DNA of 64,000 nucleotides from SIG77 sp045589595 (GTDB taxonomy: Bacteria; Verrucomicrobiota; Lentisphaeria; Victivallales; UBA1829). The stretch is from NCBI GenBank assembly GCA_045589595.1, contig JAZNPK010000010.1, forward strand, positions 1 to 64,000, written 5' to 3'. Shown here piece after piece: positions 53,451 to 63,108 of the stretch. The notes beneath the pieces were generated by a model. It was not told the DNA's origin and made no database searches. It saw only the letters and a list, made by a program, of their open reading frames with translations. The position numbers and the translations under genes are program-made. Each line of letters opens with the position of its first letter. The first letter of the stretch is position 1.

Positions 53451-54428
53451 ATGGACAGATATTTTGAGATTCAACTGGACAACGGGGCAACTTATGTGGC
53501 AGTTTCTGATGATGCCCTGAGTATGAAAAACGGCGATTTTTGTGTGATCCGCAAAGATTTTTATCTTGATTACGGTCAGGTGACGAAAGAAGTGCCCAAG
53601 CCGGAGGAACCGGCGAATAAAGACCAGCCGGACATCAAAAAGACGGATATCCCCCGAATCCAGCGCAAAGCCACAATGGTGGATCAGAGCAGCAATAACG
53701 AAAATACCATGCGTGCAAAATCCGCCCTGCGTATCACTCAGCAGTATGTGACCCGGCTGGAACTGCCGATGAAACTGATCAATGCACATTATGCGCTGGA
53801 CGGCAAATACCTGATGGTGCAGTTCAGTGCAGACGGCAGAGTCGATTTCCGGGAACTGGTGAAACTGCTTTCCCAGGAACTGAATACCCGGATCGAACTG
53901 CGGCAGATCGGCGTCCGTGACGAAACCGCTGTGATCGGCGGCATCTCCGTTTGCGGCAGACCCCTGTGCTGTTGTGTGTTCCTGCAGGATTTTGCATCGA
54001 TCAACGTGAAGATGGCGAAGGAGCAGGATCTTTCCCTGACGCCCAGCACCATCTCCGGTATCTGCGGCAGACTGAAATGCTGTCTCAAGTACGAACACGA
54101 AGGTTATCTTGAACTGGAAGCCGGTATGCCCCGCAGAGGCGATTGCTGCGAATGTAAAGAGGGCAGAGGACGGATCATCGACCGCAATCTTCTGACTCAG
54201 AAAGTCGTTGTCCAGCTGGATGATACCGGCAGAACTGTGACCTGCGATAAGGAAGAAGTCTCTGTGATCTATCCGGACAAATATAAAGTCCAGAAAAAAG
54301 AACAGTCCGGCGGCGGAAACAACAACGGAAACGGCGGACAGCCGCAGCGTCAGCAGCAGAAAAATCAGGATGGCGCCGACCGGAAAAAAAATCACAACGG
54401 CGGCAAGGGGCGCGATCAGGATCAGTGA
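53451..54428 (+). CDS. ricT: PSP1-domain protein, RicT/YaaT-like
   Basis: 325 residues. The PSP1 C-terminal core covers about 90-230: VDFRELVKLLSQELNTRIELRQIGVRD, then the Cys-rich CGRPLCCC and CGRLKCCLKYE. The Cys residues bind Fe-S clusters in the Bacillus Ric complex (RicA/RicF/RicT), which supports mRNA processing. A different N-terminal 85 residues and a Gln/Asn/Gly-rich disordered tail flank the core. The start has GGAG 7 bases upstream. The tail overlaps the end of the convergent hrpB gene by 7 bases. Whether it has RicA/RicF partners here is unknown. Confidence 0.85.
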   Translation: MDRYFEIQLDNGATYVAVSDDALSMKNGDFCVIRKDFYLDYGQVTKEVPKPEEPANKDQPDIKKTDIPRIQRKATMVDQSSNNENTMRAKSALRITQQYVTRLELPMKLINAHYALDGKYLMVQFSADGRVDFRELVKLLSQELNTRIELRQIGVRDETAVIGGISVCGRPLCCCVFLQDFASINVKMAKEQDLSLTPSTISGICGRLKCCLKYEHEGYLELEAGMPRRGDCCECKEGRGRIIDRNLLTQKVVVQLDDTGRTVTCDKEEVSVIYPDKYKVQKKEQSGGGNNNGNGGQPQRQQQKNQDGADRKKNHNGGKGRDQDQ

Positions 54429-56971
54429 TCGGTTTTCGGGCGTCTGACGCCCCGGTGCGCAACTGCCTGCGTCGGATCTTCCGGCCAGTCATGTTTCGGG
54501 TATCTGCCCCGCATATCTTTCCGTACAAGAAAATAGGATTCTTTCCAGAACGATTCCAGATCTTTTGTTTTCTGGACCGTCCGCATTGCCGGTGACAGAA
54601 TATCCATCAGCAGCGGTACTCTTCCGCCAGCCAGCTGCGGTGCTTTTTTCAAGCCGAAGATCTCCTGAAGACGCACGGACACAGCCGGCTGCATGGGATC
54701 GGAATAATCCAGCGTGATATGGCTGCCGCTGGGAACTTCCAGTTTTTCCGGCGCCAGTTCCCGCATTGCCATCAGTGCCCGTGGCGAAATGGTGCTTTCC
54801 AGAATGGCGCGGTAGTTGAGTTTTTTCAGATCCTCCAGCCGTTTGAAGCCGGAAACAAAGGGTGCCAGCCAGTCTTCCAGATGTTCCATCAGACCTGCTT
54901 CGCTGAGGTCGGGATAATCGTCGGCGTACCCGTTTTTGTGAAGAAATGTCACGCGGTTCCGGAATGCAAGTTCATTTTTTGAAAGATCCAGCGCCTGAAA
55001 TCCGGTTTTCCGGATGCCTTCAAGAAAAACCGCAAGCACCGTTTCCGCCGGGGGATCACTGACCTGTTTTTTTTCCAGCACAAGACTGCCGTGCGCCTTG
55101 ACGCGGTAACAGCGGACGGATTTGCTGTTGTTGTCCCAGACCGCCTCAAACCGTTCCCGGATGCAGTTGCTGAGAAGGTTGTGCAGATCGTTTTCCGCAA
55201 GCGGTGCCGCCAGCCGGATCTTTGTAATGCCCCGGTGGGTGGATGTTTCGCCCACAGCAAGAAAATCAAAGCGTGTCAGGGGATCGTTCCGGTCCAGTTC
55301 CGCCGTGACGCCGTTGGCAAGCGTGTATTGGACCGGTCCGGTGCCGGTGAGCGTTGTTTCCCGTTTTTTTGCAACGCGTTCCGGGTACGCCAGAGCCAGC
55401 AGTTTACCGGGTTCGCGGATGGATCTTTTCCGGTCCTGCGGCAGAAGACGGCGCAGACGGTCCATATTCTGCAGGATCCGGCTTTTTGCTCTGTGATCGC
55501 AGGGGATGCCGCGGTCTCTGCCGAGCGCATCCAGACGCAGCGCAAGATCAGCGGAATCCGTCCGGACAAAATCCTTTTCCGCAAGGATCGCCGCCAGCCG
55601 GACAGCTTCCTCCGAACAGCCGGTGAGGATCATGTGTCCTGCGCGGGGATGTACCGGAAGATCCAGCAGCTGCCTGCCGTGAGGCGTAAGCGTAAGGTTG
55701 TCATCCGCCGCTCCCAGATCCTGAAGGACCCGGACCGCCTGCTGCAGATGTACATCCGGCGGTGCATCGGGGAAGGGCATGGTGTGAACTTTATCCGGGG
55801 GGACGCCCCAGTTCAGCAGTTCCAATGTCAGTTCACACAGATCGGTTTCCATGATCTCCGGGGGACGGTGTGCTTCAAAAGACCGTTCCTCCACATCGGT
55901 CCACATACGGATGCAGACGCCTTCCGCAGTTCGTCCGGCGCGTCCTCTGCGCTGTTCTGCCGATGCGAGGGAAACGCGGATCGTTTCCAGTCTGTCCATT
56001 CCGTTTGCGGGCGAGAATCTGGGGATCCGCATCCAGCCGGAATCGACAACGATCCTTACGCCGTCGATGGTGAGGCTGGTCTCTGCGATGGCGGTGGAGA
56101 GGATCACTCTGCGCGCATCGGGCGTGGTTTCCGGCGTGAAAACCCGGTCCTGATCGGCGGCGGAGAGATTGCCGTACAGGGGCAGGATCTTCATCAGACC
56201 ATCGGCATTGAGGGCGTCAAGTTCCTGCTGAACCCGATGGATCTCACCTTCTCCCGGCAGAAAAACGAGCGTATCTCCGGGAAAATGATTCAGGGCGTTC
56301 CGCACAGTCCCGGCGATGAGTTTTGCTTCTTCCACCGCAGTTGCTCCGGGGGGGATCACACCGGTGTGGAGCGTCTTTACAGGGAACATCCTGCCGGGGA
56401 TGTGAATGGTTGATGCGTCAGGCAGAAGTCTCTGCAATGCAGGGAGTTCCAATGTTGCCGACATGACGGTGATCCGCAGGTCGGGGCGGAGATTCTCCCG
56501 GACATCCAGCGCCAATGCAAGCCCCAGATCCGCATGGATGCTCCGTTCATGAAATTCGTCAAAAATGATCAGCCCCACATCGGGCAGTTCCGGGTTGTTC
56601 CGGATCATCCGCGTGAGAATGGCTTCCGTTACGACTTCGATCACCGTATCCCTGCCGCAGACGGTGTCCGTACCGGTGCGGTAACCGACATGTCCGCCGC
56701 ATTTTTCGCCGAGAAGAAACGCCATCCGGGATGCCGATGCCCGCGCTGCGATCCGGCGCGGTTCCAGCATGATGATCCGTCTGCCGTTGAGCCACGGTGC
56801 GTCCGGAAATGCCAGAGGAACGAGGGTACTTTTCCCCGCTCCGGGTTCCGCGGAAAGCAGCAGGGATGCACCATCCGGCTCCAGGGCGGCGCGGATCTTT
56901 GCCAGATGTTCCGTAACAGGCAGAGACGGCAGATTTGCTGCCGGAATGGCGAATGGGACCTGATTTTTCAT
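54422..56971 (-). CDS. hrpB: ATP-dependent helicase HrpB
   Basis: 849 residues, the usual HrpB length (about 810-850). A DEAH-type RNA helicase: Walker A SAEPGAGKST, DEFH as motif II, SAT as motif III, and motif VI QRRGRAGR. The HA2/OB and HrpB C-terminal domains follow. The ATG at 56971 has no clear Shine-Dalgarno (only A/T-rich sequence before it), so either translation is leaderless-like or the start lies a little downstream. It is divergent from the GH36-like gene and convergent with the RicT-like gene. Role in RNA handling, not essential in E. coli. Confidence 0.93.
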   Translation of the reverse strand: MKNQVPFAIPAANLPSLPVTEHLAKIRAALEPDGASLLLSAEPGAGKSTLVPLAFPDAPWLNGRRIIMLEPRRIAARASASRMAFLLGEKCGGHVGYRTGTDTVCGRDTVIEVVTEAILTRMIRNNPELPDVGLIIFDEFHERSIHADLGLALALDVRENLRPDLRITVMSATLELPALQRLLPDASTIHIPGRMFPVKTLHTGVIPPGATAVEEAKLIAGTVRNALNHFPGDTLVFLPGEGEIHRVQQELDALNADGLMKILPLYGNLSAADQDRVFTPETTPDARRVILSTAIAETSLTIDGVRIVVDSGWMRIPRFSPANGMDRLETIRVSLASAEQRRGRAGRTAEGVCIRMWTDVEERSFEAHRPPEIMETDLCELTLELLNWGVPPDKVHTMPFPDAPPDVHLQQAVRVLQDLGAADDNLTLTPHGRQLLDLPVHPRAGHMILTGCSEEAVRLAAILAEKDFVRTDSADLALRLDALGRDRGIPCDHRAKSRILQNMDRLRRLLPQDRKRSIREPGKLLALAYPERVAKKRETTLTGTGPVQYTLANGVTAELDRNDPLTRFDFLAVGETSTHRGITKIRLAAPLAENDLHNLLSNCIRERFEAVWDNNSKSVRCYRVKAHGSLVLEKKQVSDPPAETVLAVFLEGIRKTGFQALDLSKNELAFRNRVTFLHKNGYADDYPDLSEAGLMEHLEDWLAPFVSGFKRLEDLKKLNYRAILESTISPRALMAMRELAPEKLEVPSGSHITLDYSDPMQPAVSVRLQEIFGLKKAPQLAGGRVPLLMDILSPAMRTVQKTKDLESFWKESYFLVRKDMRGRYPKHDWPEDPTQAVAHRGVRRPKTDH

Positions 56972-57083
56972 AAAAATGTTAAAAAAATGCTGATTTTTTT
57001 GTTTTTGCTATATAAAAATACACGCGAAGGGTGTATATTGCAAGGCAATACTGTAAAAACCAGAGAATTTTCAGGAGTAAGCT

Positions 57084-59009
57084 ATGAAAAAAATCGAAAT
57101 CGTACGCGGCGGAACCACTTTTACTTTTGAGGCTCCGAAGGGGATCTATTCCTTTTCCGGCAAAGTCTTTTCACTGAACGGACTGAGTCCCGCTCTGTAT
57201 ATGAACGGCGCAAAAACTTCTTTCGGTGCATGGAAGATCGTAAAAGAATCGGAAACCGGTATGACTGCGCAGGCGTCCGGAAAAAGCGGCATCTGGGATT
57301 TCAAAGCATCCGTGGATAAAAACGGCAAACTGGTTCTCGGACTTTCCTGCCGTCTGAAAGAACCCTGCGAAGATCTGGATATCCGTTACTTTGAAAATGC
57401 AGCCATTCCCGCCGATCATCTTGCCGCGCAAGGCAACAAGACCGGCGGATGTGAACTTTACAAACTGACCGGAAAAGATGTGAAGAAGGAAGATTTCAAG
57501 AGCGCATCCGTGATGACGATCACGAAAAAGAAAGTGCAGTTGACCGTGTCTTCTCCGCTCCGCGGCGATCATCTTGAATCTTATACCGGCCGCGTGAAAA
57601 AAGGCGGACTGGAAGATGTTCAGGCTGGAGCAGTGATCCGCCACATCACCGCGAAAAACATCAAACTCAAAGAACTTTCGATCCGTGAAGGTGACGGTTT
57701 TCAGGCGCTTTACGCTTACGCTGATGAAAACTGCAAACTCAAACGGGATCTCAGCCCCTATGTCGCTCCCGGCTGGAACTCCTGGGATTATTACCGCTGG
57801 ACGATCACTGAAGATGAAGTGCTGGAAAACGCTGAATTCATCGCACACGATCCCGTTCTTTCCAAACATGTGAAGAAGATCATCATTGACGATGGCTGGC
57901 AGTATGCTTACGGCGAATGGAAAGCCAACAGCTACTTCCCCCACGGCATGAAATGGATGGCGGAGCAGCTCAAAAAAATGAAATTCATGCCGGGTCTCTG
58001 GGTCGCACCCAATATCATCGAACCCCAGTCATGGATCGCCCAGATGGAACCGGATATGCTCGCAAAAGCGGAAAACGGACAGGGCACGCTCTGCTGGGAA
58101 TGTATGAAACGCCACGGATTCATTCTTGACCCGACGGTGGAAAAATCCAGAAAGTTCATCTACGATCTCTTTGACGGTCTCGTGAAGGACGGCTTTGAAT
58201 ATTTCAAGGTGGACTTCCTCTGGGGGCTTTACGGTGCGCGTCAGTTTACGGATAAAAAAGTCGGACGCGGCAATCTTGTGGATCTGACGCTCGGACCCGC
58301 ACGGGAAGCGATCAACGGCAAAGCCCATCTGCTGGGCTGCGGTTATCCCTTCTGCGGCGGTGAGATCGTGGATATGGCGCGTGTGGGCGGCGACATCCAT
58401 TCCCGCTGGAGCAGTATCAAAGCCAATACCCCGTCCATCGCCCTGCGTTACTGGGCAAACAAGAAACTCTGGATCAACGATCCGGACTTTGCGCTGTGCC
58501 GCGGCTTCGATACATCCGAAGACCCGGCAATGAATCAGATGCGCTGCTGTATGGTGTATGTGAAACCGGATGAAAAAGATCCCGATTTCTTCGGCGGAAA
58601 ATGGGAACTGGTGGATGTGAACCGGTCTCAGGCGGAAGTCCTCCTTTCGCTGGTGATCTGTGCCGGCGGTTCGGTGAACCTGTCCGACAAGATGACGCGC
58701 CTGAACGAGTCCGGGCTGGATCTCGCCCGCCGTACGGTCGCTGCGGAAAGCGGAGATGCGGCGCTGCCCCTTGATCTGTTCAGCGAAAATCTGCCGAAAT
58801 ACTGGGTGCAGAAAGTCGGCGACCATCACCGCGTGCTGATGATTAACTGGGAAGATGCGCCCGCAGTTCTGCGGATGGATCTGAATCAGCTCGGTCTGCC
58901 TGCCGGAAAACTCCGGAACTTCTGGAACGATAAAGCCGTCAAGGCGAAAAACGGCGTGATCGAGGTGGAACTCGCACCCCGGTCCTGTCTCTTTACGGAG
59001 GTCCGGTAA
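57084..59009 (+). CDS. GH36-like alpha-galactosidase-type protein
   Basis: 641 residues, no signal peptide, AGGAG 6 bases upstream of ATG. An N-terminal beta-sandwich is followed by a barrel with PGWNSWDYY and IIIDDGWQYAYGEW, which match the GH36/GH27 (clan GH-D) substrate site. D377 in YFKVDFLWG is the expected nucleophile, and D437 in GGDIHSRWS fits the acid/base. The C-terminal part is a short beta-domain. It probably removes alpha-galactose or a related alpha-sugar from imported oligosaccharides. The next gene starts 3 bases later but is functionally different. Confidence 0.78.
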   Translation: MKKIEIVRGGTTFTFEAPKGIYSFSGKVFSLNGLSPALYMNGAKTSFGAWKIVKESETGMTAQASGKSGIWDFKASVDKNGKLVLGLSCRLKEPCEDLDIRYFENAAIPADHLAAQGNKTGGCELYKLTGKDVKKEDFKSASVMTITKKKVQLTVSSPLRGDHLESYTGRVKKGGLEDVQAGAVIRHITAKNIKLKELSIREGDGFQALYAYADENCKLKRDLSPYVAPGWNSWDYYRWTITEDEVLENAEFIAHDPVLSKHVKKIIIDDGWQYAYGEWKANSYFPHGMKWMAEQLKKMKFMPGLWVAPNIIEPQSWIAQMEPDMLAKAENGQGTLCWECMKRHGFILDPTVEKSRKFIYDLFDGLVKDGFEYFKVDFLWGLYGARQFTDKKVGRGNLVDLTLGPAREAINGKAHLLGCGYPFCGGEIVDMARVGGDIHSRWSSIKANTPSIALRYWANKKLWINDPDFALCRGFDTSEDPAMNQMRCCMVYVKPDEKDPDFFGGKWELVDVNRSQAEVLLSLVICAGGSVNLSDKMTRLNESGLDLARRTVAAESGDAALPLDLFSENLPKYWVQKVGDHHRVLMINWEDAPAVLRMDLNQLGLPAGKLRNFWNDKAVKAKNGVIEVELAPRSCLFTEVR

Positions 59010-59012
59010 TCT

Positions 59013-59612
59013 ATGCAGATCAAGAGTTTTCTTCTTGCGGCACTGCTGCTGTTCTGCGGAGTCCTTGCCGCGCAGCAGAAGATCGCCGTGGTTGACATGC
59101 AGAAAGTCTTTTCCGGTTACGACCGGACGAAGACCATTGAGCTGAAGATCAATCAGCAGGTCGATATCTACAAGCAGTATGCCGCCGGGCTGATGAAGGA
59201 ATATCAGACCCTGCGTGCCGAGTTTGAAAAATTGCGTGACGAATCCCAGAACATTGCCCTGAGCGAGTCGGAACGGGAAAACCGGCGTCTCCGCGCTGTG
59301 GAAAAAGCAGAGCAGGTCAAACGCAAAGAAAATGAACTGGAAGATTACAACAAGTCGCGTCAGAAACAGATGAAAGAACAGTTTGAAAAACTCCGTGCCG
59401 AAGTGCTGGAGGAGATCAAAGCTGTTGTGAAAAATAAATGCGTGCTGGAAGGATGGACGATGGCGCTGGACAAATCCGGCGTCACCATGTCCGAACTGCC
59501 GCTGGTCATTTACAATACCCCTGCCGTTGATCTGACACAGTCCGTTCTGGAAGAACTGAACCGTGCCTACCGCACCGGCAAAAAGAAAAAAGATAAACCC
59601 GTTGCAAAATAA
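59013..59612 (+). CDS. OmpH/Skp-like periplasmic chaperone
   Basis: 199 residues. Signal peptide (IKSFLLAALLLFCGVLAAQQ), then IAVVDMQKVFSGY typical of OmpH, and a long Lys/Glu/Arg coiled coil (about 70-145) that forms the grasping arms in Skp. Skp keeps outer-membrane proteins soluble on the way to the BAM complex. It supports an outer membrane in this organism. The start is 3 bases after the GH36-like gene, with GGAGG inside that gene's end; metG follows 19 bases later. Confidence 0.87.
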   Translation: MQIKSFLLAALLLFCGVLAAQQKIAVVDMQKVFSGYDRTKTIELKINQQVDIYKQYAAGLMKEYQTLRAEFEKLRDESQNIALSESERENRRLRAVEKAEQVKRKENELEDYNKSRQKQMKEQFEKLRAEVLEEIKAVVKNKCVLEGWTMALDKSGVTMSELPLVIYNTPAVDLTQSVLEELNRAYRTGKKKKDKPVAK

Positions 59613-59631
59613 CGAAAGAGATACAGACATC

Positions 59632-61596
59632 ATGAGCGAAAGCAGTTATTACGTCACAACCCCCATCTACTATGTGAACGATAAACCCCATATCGGTCAC
59701 GCCTATACCACAGTGCTGGCAGACATCCTTGCCCGTTATCACCGTGCAGCCGGAGACGACACCTATTTTCTCACCGGCACCGATGAACACGGACAGAAAG
59801 TTCAGAAAGCCGCCACGGAAAACAATATGACGCCTCAGGAACAGTGCGATGCCACCGTGATCCGTTTTCAGGAACTCTGGCAGAAACTGGGCATCACCAA
59901 CGATGACTTCATCCGCACGACTCAGGACCGCCATAAAAACATTGTCCGCGCCATCATGCAGGATCTTTATGACCGGGACCTGATCTACAAAGCGGAATAC
60001 AAAGGCCGCTACTGCGTTCCCTGCGAACGGTTCTTCACGGAAAAAGATCTGGCGGAAGGCGGACTCTGCCCCGATTGCGGCAGACCCACCGATGAGATCA
60101 TCGAATCCAATTACTTTTTCCGCATGAGCAAATATCAGGACTGGCTGATCGGATATATCACGGATCATCCGGATTTCATTCAGCCTGCATTCCGCGCCAA
60201 TGAAACGCTGGGCTTCCTCCGCAAACCGCTGGAAGACCTTTGTATCTCCCGTCCGAAATCCCGTCTGGCGTGGGGGATCGAACTGCCTTTCGATCCGGAT
60301 TACGTCTGCTACGTCTGGTTCGATGCCCTGATCAACTATATTTCCGCCATCGGCTACAGATCCAACGATGAACTGTTCAACCGCTTCTGGAAATCCTGTC
60401 ACCACCTGATCGGCAAAGACATCCTGACCACTCATACGGTGTATTGGCCCACCATGCTGAAAGCCATGGGCGTGGAAATGCCCAACAGCATTTTTGCCCA
60501 CGGCTGGTGGCTCTCCGGCACTGACAAGATGAGCAAATCCAGAGGCAACGTTGTGAACCCCATGGATATGGCGGACCGGTACGGCGTGGATGCGTTCCGT
60601 TACTTCCTGATGGCGGGTATGACGCTCGGCAATGATGCATCTTTCACGGAAGGTGAATTTATTGCCCGCTACAACAGTGATCTGGCGAACGACCTCGGCA
60701 ATCTGTTGAGCCGCGTGGTGAAACTGGCGATCAAGAATTTCGATGGCAAACTGCCCGCCCCGGATGATTTGGAACTGCTGGATAAGGAACTGGGGGCGAA
60801 AGCGTATCAGGCGATCGATCAGCTCGCGGCATCTGTCAACAGTATGAAACTGGATAAAGGCATCGATGCTGTGATGAATGTGGTCCGTGCCGGAAACCGT
60901 TATCTGGAACAGACCGCCCCGTGGACTCTGGCGAAGAACGGCGATATGAAACGCCTCGGCACCGTCCTCTACACGGCTGCGGAAGTTCTCCGGATCGTGT
61001 CCGGTCTCTTTATGCCTCTGATGCCGGAAAAAATGGCGGAACTGCGCCGCACTCTCGGTATGACGGAAGAACAGGTGCAGGCATTTGATTTTGAATCGCT
61101 CCGCAACATCGGAACATTGACGCCCGGTACGCCGCTGAAAGATATTGCCGGTCTCTTCCCCCGTATTCAGGTGGAGGAACCCGTCTGCAGCAAACCGGCA
61201 CAGCAGAAACCCGCTCCGGAAAAAGCCAAAAAGGTCAAAGCCAAAGCGGAAGAACCTGCTCTGCCGGAAGGCGTGATCACCATCGATCAGTTCATCAAAG
61301 TCCAGTTGAAGACCGCAAAGGTCCTGACAGCTGAACGGGTGGAAGGTACGGAAAAACTGATGCGCCTGACCATTGAAGTCGGCGAAGAAAAACGCCCCCT
61401 TGTGGCAGGGATCGCCCAGTTCTATACGCCGGAGGAATTGATCGGAAAGATCATTGTGATCGTTGCCAATCTGCGTCCGGCAGTGATCCGCGGCAATGAA
61501 TCCCACGGTATGCTGCTGGCGGCAAAATGTGATGCCGGTCTGAAACTGGTGACTGTTGACGGCGGCGATTTCCCCAGCGGGGTAAGTATCGGTTAA
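59632..61596 (+). CDS. metG: Methionyl-tRNA synthetase
   Basis: 654 residues from ATG 59632. Class I synthetase: HIGH at 20-23, KMSKS at 299-303, and a CxxC...CxxC zinc knot (CVPCERFF...CPDC). The anticodon-binding helical domain follows, and after a Lys/Ala/Pro linker the C-terminal tRNA-binding (EMAP-II-like) domain covers about 550-654 (IDQFIKVQLKTAKVLTAERV). It charges tRNA-Met and initiator tRNA. The length is as expected for the type with the C-terminal domain. Confidence 0.97.
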   Translation: MSESSYYVTTPIYYVNDKPHIGHAYTTVLADILARYHRAAGDDTYFLTGTDEHGQKVQKAATENNMTPQEQCDATVIRFQELWQKLGITNDDFIRTTQDRHKNIVRAIMQDLYDRDLIYKAEYKGRYCVPCERFFTEKDLAEGGLCPDCGRPTDEIIESNYFFRMSKYQDWLIGYITDHPDFIQPAFRANETLGFLRKPLEDLCISRPKSRLAWGIELPFDPDYVCYVWFDALINYISAIGYRSNDELFNRFWKSCHHLIGKDILTTHTVYWPTMLKAMGVEMPNSIFAHGWWLSGTDKMSKSRGNVVNPMDMADRYGVDAFRYFLMAGMTLGNDASFTEGEFIARYNSDLANDLGNLLSRVVKLAIKNFDGKLPAPDDLELLDKELGAKAYQAIDQLAASVNSMKLDKGIDAVMNVVRAGNRYLEQTAPWTLAKNGDMKRLGTVLYTAAEVLRIVSGLFMPLMPEKMAELRRTLGMTEEQVQAFDFESLRNIGTLTPGTPLKDIAGLFPRIQVEEPVCSKPAQQKPAPEKAKKVKAKAEEPALPEGVITIDQFIKVQLKTAKVLTAERVEGTEKLMRLTIEVGEEKRPLVAGIAQFYTPEELIGKIIVIVANLRPAVIRGNESHGMLLAAKCDAGLKLVTVDGGDFPSGVSIG

Positions 61597-61629
61597 GTTG
61601 AACTGCAGCAGAGGAGCAGAAGAAATAAA

Positions 61630-63093
61630 ATGTTGATGTTTTTGTCAGGTCTTGTATTGTTGATCGCCGGTTATTTTACCTACGGGCGTCTGGTGGAAAA
61701 GATCATCGGACCCGATGACCGGAAGACTCCGGCGGTGGAAGTGAACGACGGCGTGGATTATCTGGTGCTGCCGAAATGGAAAAACATGCTGATCCAGCTG
61801 TTGAACATTGCCGGTGTGGGACCGGTGATCGGGGTGATCCTCGGAGTCAAGTTCGGGGAGATCGTTTTTCTCATCATCCCCATCGGCTGTGTGATCGCCG
61901 GGGCAACTCATGACTTCCTCGCCGGGATGATGTCGCTCCGGGACAACGGGGCGAACCTGACAAAGATCATCCGCACCAATCTCGGCAAAGGGTACGCCGG
62001 ATTCTTTTCCGTGTTCACGGTGGGATTGCTGCTGCTGGTGGTGGCTGTCTTCATCAACATCCCTGCCAATCTCTGCAGCAATCTGATCTGCGGCGATTCC
62101 TCCATCTTCTGGTTGTGTGTCGCTCTGATCTTTGCTTATTATGTGATCGCCACATTGTTCCCGGTCGACAAGATCATCGGCACGATCTATCCCTTCTTTG
62201 CCGCCATGCTCCTGCTCGGTTCCGCGGCACTGTTTGTGGTGATGATGGTGGACGGCGCCCTGAATCCGGATCTTCTGGAGGAATCCGCAATGTTTGAACT
62301 GGCAAAATTCAAGCCGCCCCATGCGCCGATCATTCCCCTGTTGTTCGTGACCATTGCCTGCGGGATCATTTCCGGGTTCCACGCCACGCAGTCGCCCATT
62401 GTTGCCCGGACGATGAAAAGCGAACGGGAAGCGCGGATCACCTTCTACGGCATGATGATCGCAGAAGGCGTGATCGCCATGATTTGGGCGGGCGCTGCAC
62501 TGATCATCTACAATCAGTTCCCTGAGTTTATGGCAAGGAATCCCAACAGCACCCTCAGCAAGATCACAACGGAAATGCTGGGACCCGGCATGGGAACGGT
62601 TACGGTAGTCGCGGTAATCATTCTGGCGGTGACGTCCGGCGATACGGCGTTGCGCAGTACCCGTCTGATGGCGTCGGAGATCTTCCGTATCCCCCAGATC
62701 AGGATCACGAACCGGATCCTGGTCTGTCTGCCGCTGATTCTGGTCGTGGGGGCTTTGCTCTTCTGGTCGAACAGCGATGAAAAATCGTTCAGCTATCTCT
62801 GGAACTACTTTGCATGGGGTAATCAGGTCCTTGCCGCCTCCACGCTGATGGCGGGTACGGTCTGGCTGATGCGCCGCGGCAAAAATATGCTGATCGCATT
62901 GGTTCCGGGCATGTTTATGACCTTCATCATTGCCGCATACATCCTCTGGACGAGCAAGGAGCATAAACAGGCGTACGGCTTCGGTCTGCCCCTGTGGCTC
63001 GCGTGTACCATCGGTATTCTGGTGGCTTGCGGTGCGGCGTTCTGCGCTTACCGTCTCGGCAAAAAGAAAAATGATGAATTGATCCCGGAATAA
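61630..63093 (+). CDS. CstA-family carrier (short form)
   Basis: 487 residues, about 12-13 membrane spans, in the CstA/BtsT family of pyruvate and peptide carriers. Family segments include QLLNIAGVGPVIGVILG, GCVIAGATHDFLAGMMSLR, and SGFHATQSPIVARTMKSE followed by TSGDTALRSTRLMASE. E. coli CstA has 701 residues; this one belongs to the shorter group that lacks the extended C-terminal part. Substrate probably pyruvate or a small peptide, uncertain. It follows metG by 33 bases and precedes a kinase gene by 15. Confidence 0.88.
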   Translation: MLMFLSGLVLLIAGYFTYGRLVEKIIGPDDRKTPAVEVNDGVDYLVLPKWKNMLIQLLNIAGVGPVIGVILGVKFGEIVFLIIPIGCVIAGATHDFLAGMMSLRDNGANLTKIIRTNLGKGYAGFFSVFTVGLLLLVVAVFINIPANLCSNLICGDSSIFWLCVALIFAYYVIATLFPVDKIIGTIYPFFAAMLLLGSAALFVVMMVDGALNPDLLEESAMFELAKFKPPHAPIIPLLFVTIACGIISGFHATQSPIVARTMKSEREARITFYGMMIAEGVIAMIWAGAALIIYNQFPEFMARNPNSTLSKITTEMLGPGMGTVTVVAVIILAVTSGDTALRSTRLMASEIFRIPQIRITNRILVCLPLILVVGALLFWSNSDEKSFSYLWNYFAWGNQVLAASTLMAGTVWLMRRGKNMLIALVPGMFMTFIIAAYILWTSKEHKQAYGFGLPLWLACTIGILVACGAAFCAYRLGKKKNDELIPE

Positions 63094-63108
63094 AAAGGAT
63101 ACTGCTTT